Positions 58,994 through 64,000 of a DNA stretch of 64,000 bases are shown piece by piece. The stretch comes from Gramella sp. AN32 (GTDB lineage: Bacteria > Bacteroidota > Bacteroidia > Flavobacteriales > Flavobacteriaceae): the NCBI RefSeq assembly GCF_023718305.1, contig NZ_QEYO01000019.1, positions 1-64,000 on the forward strand, in the 5' to 3' direction. The notes under the pieces were generated by a model that saw nothing but the letters and a program-made list of their open reading frames with translations, was not told the origin of the DNA and ran no database searches. The translations under genes and the position numbers were made by a program. How positions within the stretch are numbered: position 1 is the stretch's first letter; each line of letters begins with the position of its first letter.

Positions 58994-60097
58994 CTAATTT
59001 AAATGTTGTTTTTTTCTATCCTCAATACGCTGTTTGGCTATTTTTAAAGCGGCAAAATGCGTGGTAATATCTTCCTTCTCTGCTTTTTCCAGAATTCTCA
59101 AGGTCGTGTTATAGATATTTTCAGTTTTCCGCATGGTTTCCTGCCGATCATAATTCTCAAGCTCTGCGTATACATTAATTATTCCACCTGCATTGATCAA
59201 AAAGTCTGGCGCATAAACGATTCCCCGCTTCTGAAGGATCTCTCCATGAGCCACTTCATCTGCTAACTGATTATTGGCCGCACCGGCAATAATATCAACT
59301 TTCAATCGATCGATGGTATCATCATTAATGGTTGCACCCAAGGCACAAGGCGCATAAATATCAACAGCTGCGGAATAGATATCCCTTTCCGTATAAATAT
59401 GTGCGCCATATTGTTTTTTCACCTGCTGCAACCGTTCTTCATTGATATCTGCGATAAAAACTTCAGCGCCATCCCCCGTAAGATATTCCACCAGGGCTTC
59501 CCCAACATGACCAATTCCCTGAACCAGCACTTTTTTACCTTCGAGGTCATCACTGCCATATTTATATTTAGCAGCAGCTTTCATTCCCATAAAAACACCA
59601 TAAGCGGTAATTGGAGAGGGATTTCCTGCCCCACCTTTGCTTTCAGAAATACCGGTTACATAGGGTGTGACTTCTCTTACTATATCCATATCTGAAGTTT
59701 CCATGCCCACATCTTCCGCAGTAATATATTTCCCCCCTAATGAGTGCACAAATTCTCCAAATCTTCGCATCAGTTGTGGAGTTTTATCTTTCTTGGCATC
59801 TCCCATGATCACGGCTTTTCCTCCGCCAAGATTAAGGCCGGTAATGGCACTTTTAAAACTCATCCCCCGGGAAAGCCTTAAAACATCGTTTACCGCTTCC
59901 CATTCGCTGGTATAATTCCACATTCTGGTTCCTCCCAAAGCAGGGCCTAAAACCGTATTGTGAATACCAATAATTGCCTTTAAACCTGTATCTTTGTCGT
60001 TGCAAAAAACGATTTGCTCGTGTTCATCAAAGGACACCTGGCCAAATACCGGAGCGGCTTTTTTAAGTTCTTTTGCATTTAGAACGTCAACTTGCAT
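58994..60097 (-). CDS. Leucine/Phe/Val-type amino acid dehydrogenase
   Basis: NAD-dependent oxidative deaminase, probably of branched-chain amino acids. The 367-residue protein shows ALGGTRMWNY near residue 52, the catalytic Lys in LNLGGGKAVIMGDAKKD near 92, the nucleotide loop VQGIGHVGEALVEYL near 193 and PDFLINAGGIINVYAE near 300. The residues fit leucine dehydrogenase of Bacteroidetes. It may feed the HMG-CoA lyase branch of leucine breakdown. Monocistronic. Confidence 0.9.
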   Translation of the reverse strand: MQVDVLNAKELKKAAPVFGQVSFDEHEQIVFCNDKDTGLKAIIGIHNTVLGPALGGTRMWNYTSEWEAVNDVLRLSRGMSFKSAITGLNLGGGKAVIMGDAKKDKTPQLMRRFGEFVHSLGGKYITAEDVGMETSDMDIVREVTPYVTGISESKGGAGNPSPITAYGVFMGMKAAAKYKYGSDDLEGKKVLVQGIGHVGEALVEYLTGDGAEVFIADINEERLQQVKKQYGAHIYTERDIYSAAVDIYAPCALGATINDDTIDRLKVDIIAGAANNQLADEVAHGEILQKRGIVYAPDFLINAGGIINVYAELENYDRQETMRKTENIYNTTLRILEKAEKEDITTHFAALKIAKQRIEDRKKQHLN

Positions 60098-60227
60098 ATT
60101 TTGTTGATTTTAATTAAAATCGGATTATGAGATTATCAGAAATCCGCTGCAAAAATAATAATATTTTAAAACAGAGGGATTTAAATGCTGTTAAATTAAA
60201 TTATCCTCAATTTTCCCTGCTTTCTGA

Positions 60228-61985
60228 ATGAAAAATTTGAAACATCTTAATAAGTACTTCTATAAATACAAATGGAAACTGCTTATAGGACTTGTCATTA
60301 CTATTGCCGCCAGAATTTTTGGTATTTATTATGTCCCGCTAATTGGTAAGAGTACTGTGGTTATTGAAAAATATATGAATGGCCAAATAACCGATGTGGC
60401 CACAGTAAAAGATGAGCTATTGTTCAATATCCTGCTAATTGTTGGTACCACTTTAATTTCAGCATTTTTAACCTTTATCATGCGCCAGACATTTATTGTG
60501 GTTTCAAGGCATATGGAATATGACCTTAAAAATGAGGTTTTTCAGCATTATGAAAATTTATCTCTCAATTTTTATAAAAAAAACCGTACCGGGGATTTAA
60601 TGAACCGGATTAGCGAAGACGTCTCCAAAGTTCGTTCTTACCTGGGGCCAGCCATTATGTATAGTGTAATGACGATAACCTCAACGGTAGTGGTACTTAT
60701 TTTCATGGTACGATCTGCACCCATGCTTACGCTATATACCGTTATCCCTTTACCTATACTTTCATTTGCCATCTATAAACTTAGTGTGGCCATACACAAA
60801 AGAAGTACGGTAGTACAGCAATATTTATCCAGGCTAAACACTTTTACCCAGGAAAGTTTTAGCGGGATTGCCGTGATCAAGTCTTATGGGATTGAACCTC
60901 AAACAAACGCAAATTTTACCACGCTTTCCAATGGAAGCCGTGATAAAAACCTGGACCTGGTAAAAGTGCAGGCCTTCTTTTTTCCATTAATGGTCTTATT
61001 GATTGGAATTAGTAACCTAATCGTTATCTATTTCGGCGGAAGTAGGGTTATATCTGGGGAGATTGCCAATATCGATGTTCTGGTGGAATTCATTCTCTAT
61101 GTAAATATGCTTACCTGGCCGGTGGCCTCTATTGGTTGGGTGACTTCTCTGGTACAGCAGGCGGAAGCTTCCCAGGAAAGGATCAACGAATTCCTTTCTG
61201 TTGAATCTGAAATTACCAATCCAAAATCTGAAATTGACGAGATCAACGGGAAGATTGAATTCAAAAATGTTAGCTTCACCTATGATGATACCAATATTAC
61301 CGCACTTAAAAATGTTTCCTTCCAAATAAATAAAGGAGAAACCCTGGCCATTATTGGTAAAACCGGATCGGGAAAATCTACGATTTTGGAACTTATTGGC
61401 AGGCTTTACGATATTGAAAGCGGTTCTATTTTAATCGACGACCGCGAAATTAATACCCTGAATCTAGAAAGCCTTCGGAAAAGTATTGGATATGTACCCC
61501 AGGATGCATTTTTATTTAGTGATAGTATTCGGAACAATATCAAATTTGGAAAAGCAGACGCTTCCGAAGAGGAAATTATTCAGGCGGCGAAAAACGCTTC
61601 CGTACATAAAAATATAAAAGGCTTCAGCCAGGGCTATGATACGGTCCTGGGTGAGCGCGGTATTACCCTTTCCGGCGGACAAAAACAGCGTGTTTCTATC
61701 GCACGGGCCATTATCCATGAACCGGAAATTTTACTTTTCGATGACTGCCTTTCCGCGGTAGATACGGAAACCGAAGAGGAGATCCTGAGCAACCTTTTCA
61801 AGATAAGTAAGAATAAAACCACCATTATCGTAAGCCATCGAATTTCTTCAGCAAAAAACGCAGATAAAATAATCATCCTTGAAGATGGTCAAATTGTACA
61901 GGAAGGCACTCATAACAAGCTTTTACATACAGATGGCTACTACAAGGAACTTTATGCAAAACAGTTAAAAGAAAAAGAAATGTGA
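60228..61985 (+). CDS. ABC exporter half-transporter (MsbA/MdlB-like)
   Basis: A 585-residue fused membrane-ATPase half-transporter: six membrane helices in residues 18-310 and an ATPase domain from about 340, with Walker A IIGKTGSGKST near 379, signature LSGGQKQRVSIARAI near 483 and Walker B EILLFDDCLSAVD near 503. The residue after the Walker B Asp is Asp rather than the catalytic Glu, as in some heterodimeric multidrug exporters such as MdlAB. H-loop His is in IIVSHR. Substrate unknown (lipid or drug). The downstream DUF3276 gene is 73 bases away. Confidence 0.9.
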   Translation: MKNLKHLNKYFYKYKWKLLIGLVITIAARIFGIYYVPLIGKSTVVIEKYMNGQITDVATVKDELLFNILLIVGTTLISAFLTFIMRQTFIVVSRHMEYDLKNEVFQHYENLSLNFYKKNRTGDLMNRISEDVSKVRSYLGPAIMYSVMTITSTVVVLIFMVRSAPMLTLYTVIPLPILSFAIYKLSVAIHKRSTVVQQYLSRLNTFTQESFSGIAVIKSYGIEPQTNANFTTLSNGSRDKNLDLVKVQAFFFPLMVLLIGISNLIVIYFGGSRVISGEIANIDVLVEFILYVNMLTWPVASIGWVTSLVQQAEASQERINEFLSVESEITNPKSEIDEINGKIEFKNVSFTYDDTNITALKNVSFQINKGETLAIIGKTGSGKSTILELIGRLYDIESGSILIDDREINTLNLESLRKSIGYVPQDAFLFSDSIRNNIKFGKADASEEEIIQAAKNASVHKNIKGFSQGYDTVLGERGITLSGGQKQRVSIARAIIHEPEILLFDDCLSAVDTETEEEILSNLFKISKNKTTIIVSHRISSAKNADKIIILEDGQIVQEGTHNKLLHTDGYYKELYAKQLKEKEM

Positions 61986-62058
61986 AAATTTTTTGTTATA
62001 TGTTAAAAATTTTTGGATTTTTGACGTTGACAAATTAATCAATCAAAGACTTTATTTT

Positions 62059-62448
62059 ATGAGCGACAAGGGAATGATGGAGAAAGAAGAAATATTCTCT
62101 AAAGTTTTACGAGCTGGAAGAAGAACTTACTTTTTTGACGTAAGAGCTACTCGTGCAGACGACTATTATTTAACGATTACAGAGAGTAAAAAATTTACTA
62201 ACGACGACGGCTCTTTCTATTATAAAAAGCACAAGATCTATCTTTACAAGGAAGATTTTGATGGTTTTAAAGAAATCCTTGCGGAAATGACCGATTATAT
62301 TGTGAACGAAAAAGGTGAGGAAGTTATCAGTGAACGTCATCAAAAAGATTTCAAGAAGGAATATGAAGATGATGAAATTGATGGCGCCGAAACCGTTTCA
62401 GCGGATAGTCCAAAGAAATTTACCGATGTAAGTTTCGACGATATTTAG
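62059..62448 (+). CDS. DUF3276 (Pur-alpha-like nucleic-acid-binding) protein
   Basis: A 129-residue protein of the PUR-like DUF3276 family: two strand-rich halves with EEIFSKVLRAGRRTYFFDVRAT and DDYYLTITESKKF, then a helix (DFDGFKEILAEMTDYI) and an acidic tail. Pur-type folds bind single-stranded DNA or RNA. The start at 62059 (MSDKGMMEKEE) is used because the upstream in-frame codons from 61993 are not conserved-looking. A terminator follows. Confidence 0.88.
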   Translation: MSDKGMMEKEEIFSKVLRAGRRTYFFDVRATRADDYYLTITESKKFTNDDGSFYYKKHKIYLYKEDFDGFKEILAEMTDYIVNEKGEEVISERHQKDFKKEYEDDEIDGAETVSADSPKKFTDVSFDDI

Positions 62449-62470
62449 AAAAAAGAACATCAATACTACC

Positions 62471-62502
62471 AAACCGTCCTAAATCAGGACGGTTTTTTTA
62501 TA
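62471..62502 (+). terminator. Terminator after the DUF3276 gene (copy A)
   Basis: AAACCGTCCT-AAATC-AGGACGGTTTTTTT. The 32-base sequence recurs exactly at 63378-63409. Confidence 0.9.
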
Positions 62503-62795
62503 CTAAAGAAATTATTAGGTTTCTGATTTAAGAAAATAAATATTTTATTATATTCGTTTTACTCTTCCCTACAAGTTATTTTAATTTTAACATTTTACAT
62601 AAATTTATTAATTAATCCCCGACTGGGTTTATATTCTATAATAAACTCATTAAGTCATATAAATAAGGGATTAACACTTTATTATTTTATTCACAAATAA
62701 ATTATTTTATTAATTTTATGTTAATTTTTACATCTAACCGTTTTAGTTTCATTTTTTGATTTTATTTTACTCTAATCAAATTAATCACTAAAATC
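62503..62795. other. AT-rich intergenic region
   Basis: Nearly 300 bases of very AT-rich DNA (runs such as TTTATTATTTTATT) between a terminator and the small barrel gene. No clear promoter match and no gene. Confidence 0.6.
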
Positions 62796-63263
62796 ATGAA
62801 AAAACATATATTATTACTTGTTTTCACCTTCTCAGCCTTTTTCAACTGTTATTCTCAAAATGAATGGAGATTAGAACTAAATGCTGGTGCAAATGTCGGA
62901 GATTATTTAAATGATACAGGTATTTCAGCTGGAGCTGATGTGAGTTATCTAATACCGATAACTACCAAAATTTCAATTGGACCCACTACTGGATTTTCAA
63001 GACTTTTCCTCAACAGTTCTGATGATTTCAATTTTCTTCCAATTGCCGCTTCTGGGAGAATTTCTTTAAACAATAATATTTTTATAGGTACAGATTTAGG
63101 GTATTCAATAATATGGATTGACGGTTGGGATGGAGGATTCTATTATAGGCCAAAAATTGGATATAAATTCAATAAGTTTAATCTAATTGGTTCTTATAGT
63201 ACTATAGATCAAAATCCAGAAACTTTTTCTTTTGCGAAATTAGGTGTAGAATTTAGACTTTAA
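62796..63263 (+). CDS. Small outer-membrane beta-barrel protein
   Basis: A 155-residue protein with a signal peptide (MKKHILLLVFTFSAFFNCYSQ) and alternating strands: EWRLELNAGANVGDYL, then DVSYLIPITTKISIGPTTGFS, ending FAKLGVEFRL with a terminal aromatic/Leu pattern typical of barrels. Role unknown. It is isolated between two identical terminators, with an AT-rich upstream region unlike its neighbours, suggesting insertion. Confidence 0.75.
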   Translation: MKKHILLLVFTFSAFFNCYSQNEWRLELNAGANVGDYLNDTGISAGADVSYLIPITTKISIGPTTGFSRLFLNSSDDFNFLPIAASGRISLNNNIFIGTDLGYSIIWIDGWDGGFYYRPKIGYKFNKFNLIGSYSTIDQNPETFSFAKLGVEFRL

Positions 63264-63377
63264 CGTGTTTTAAACGCAGTAAGGCAAACCTAATAACGAT
63301 TAGCGTAAATCCAGAACCAGTCTTTATTTTTTAAAAGTTTAATTTACCTACGATTGTATTTTATAGACTAATTGAAA

Positions 63378-63409
63378 AAACCGTCCTAAATCAGGACGGT
63401 TTTTTTATA
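63378..63409 (+). terminator. Terminator after the small barrel gene (copy B)
   Basis: Same 32 bases as 62471-62502, including the full stem, loop and T-run. Confidence 0.9.
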
Positions 63410-63431
63410 TTATAGCTTTAAATTATTTTAC

Positions 63432-64000
63432 ATGAGATCAATATTCGGAATTCTGTTAGTGTTCAGTTTTTTAAACCTGCAAGCCCAAAAGGATAGTCTT
63501 CAAATGCACTATTATCTGCCCCAGGATATTTCTTATAATCTTACAATCCCCACTCCCGAAGAAATCATTGGGTTTGTGCCCGGTGAATGGCATGTAAGCC
63601 ACGACAGGTTGATCACATATATGACGAAACTTGCTGAAGTTTCCCCGAGAATAAATTTACAGGAAAGGGGTTTTACTTATGAAGGCAGGTCTTTAGCATT
63701 GCTGATTATTTCTTCAGAAGAAAACCTGAAAAATATTGATAAAATTAGAGAAGAACATGTAAAGCTCATTTCGAAAAATTCCGAAGTTTTGAATACTTCT
63801 ACAATGCCTGCAGTTATTAACCAGGGATTTTCCATTCATGGAAATGAACCCAGCGGCTCCAATGCCGCTTTGATTTATGCCTATTATCTGGCTGCAGCTG
63901 AAGGAGCAGCAATTGAAAAAACCCTGAAAGATGTGATCATTCTGCTCGATCCCTCGTTTAATCCAGACGGGTTACAAAGGTTTGCCTATTGGGCAAATAC
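63432..64000 (+). CDS. M14 family metallocarboxypeptidase (truncated by window end)
   Basis: The frame runs from the ATG at 63432 to the end of the window (189 codons visible). Signal peptide MRSIFGILLVFSFLNLQAQ, then a propeptide-like part and the M14 domain with RGFTYEGRSLALLII near residue 80 and the zinc motif HGNEPSG (His and Glu, residues 136-142). LDPSFNPDGL follows near 175. An exported carboxypeptidase of flavobacterial type. The rest lies outside the window. Confidence 0.88.
   Translation, partial: MRSIFGILLVFSFLNLQAQKDSLQMHYYLPQDISYNLTIPTPEEIIGFVPGEWHVSHDRLITYMTKLAEVSPRINLQERGFTYEGRSLALLIISSEENLKNIDKIREEHVKLISKNSEVLNTSTMPAVINQGFSIHGNEPSGSNAALIYAYYLAAAEGAAIEKTLKDVIILLDPSFNPDGLQRFAYWAN

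Noticed and set aside
62503..62795. Phage or plasmid remnant in the AT-rich gap
   Set aside because: Low complexity only; no gene fragments or recombination sites are visible.

Overview
The window is chromosomal DNA of a member of the Bacteroidota, most likely a marine Flavobacteriaceae of the Gramella/Christiangramia, Salegentibacter or Zunongwangia type. The reasons are: many promoters of the form TTG-N19/20-TAnnTTTG with no obvious Shine-Dalgarno sequences; SusC/FecA-like TonB receptors with an N-terminal carboxypeptidase-regulatory-like domain; lipoproteins with acidic residues after the lipidated Cys; a DUF3276 (Pur-like) protein; a two-gene transketolase; and a zeaxanthin-type carotenoid operon. 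No rRNA, CRISPR array, prophage or classical insertion sequence is visible.

Layout. 0-3.6 kb: thrS-infC-rpmI-rplT, in which infC has no ATG and probably starts at ATA. 3.6-12.5 kb, mostly minus strand: cation/proton antiporter, YjbQ protein, asparagine-synthetase-B-like secreted protein, dnaB, accA, LptF/G permease, tgt. 12.6-18.3 kb: split transketolase, outer-membrane barrel protein, FKBP lipoprotein, S4 protein, methyltransferase, phosphoribosyltransferase, aroK. 18.4-19.6 kb: two tRNA-Lys(TTT) genes and one tRNA-Leu(GAG), embedded in tandem duplications with degenerate tRNA 3' copies and two nearly identical 78-codon GIY-YIG nuclease genes; this is the most unusual stretch. 19.7-22.2 kb: EEP-family protein and M28 peptidase. 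22.4-27.3 kb: carH-like photoreceptor gene followed by crtI-crtB-crtZ-crtY. 27.3-28.7 kb: TlpA-like thioredoxin and an XRE/S24 regulator. 28.7-29.8 kb: long gene-poor stretch with dispersed repeats. 29.8-39.3 kb: small hypothetical gene, aconitase, MoxR ATPase, two SurA-like proteins, SRPBCC protein, OmpH/Skp, guaB. 39.4-46 kb: probable iron-uptake operon (DUF4856 lipoprotein, imelysin, HTTM protein, TonB receptor, YkvA). 46-53.8 kb: HMG-CoA lyase, a second copy of the dispersed repeat, LysE exporter, pyrD, second TonB receptor, ggt. 53.9-64 kb: pepT, YdeI-like protein, VWA lipoprotein, yajC, DUF1573, nusB, leucine dehydrogenase, ABC exporter, DUF3276, a small barrel gene flanked by duplicated terminators, and a truncated M14 peptidase.

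How the genes work together. The carotenoid operon encodes conversion of phytoene precursors to zeaxanthin (synthase, desaturase, cyclase, hydroxylase) and begins with a MerR/B12-domain regulator carrying the W-x9-EH photoreceptor signature, so light control through adenosylcobalamin is the natural inference. The 44.7-39.7 kb set looks like a surface iron-capture and import system. The surA pair, ompH, the LptF/G permease, YajC and the barrel proteins concern outer-membrane biogenesis. The tRNA/GIY-YIG cluster and the repeats at 19, 29, 37 and 47 kb share palindromic mini-elements and point to small mobile or self-duplicating sequences in this genome.
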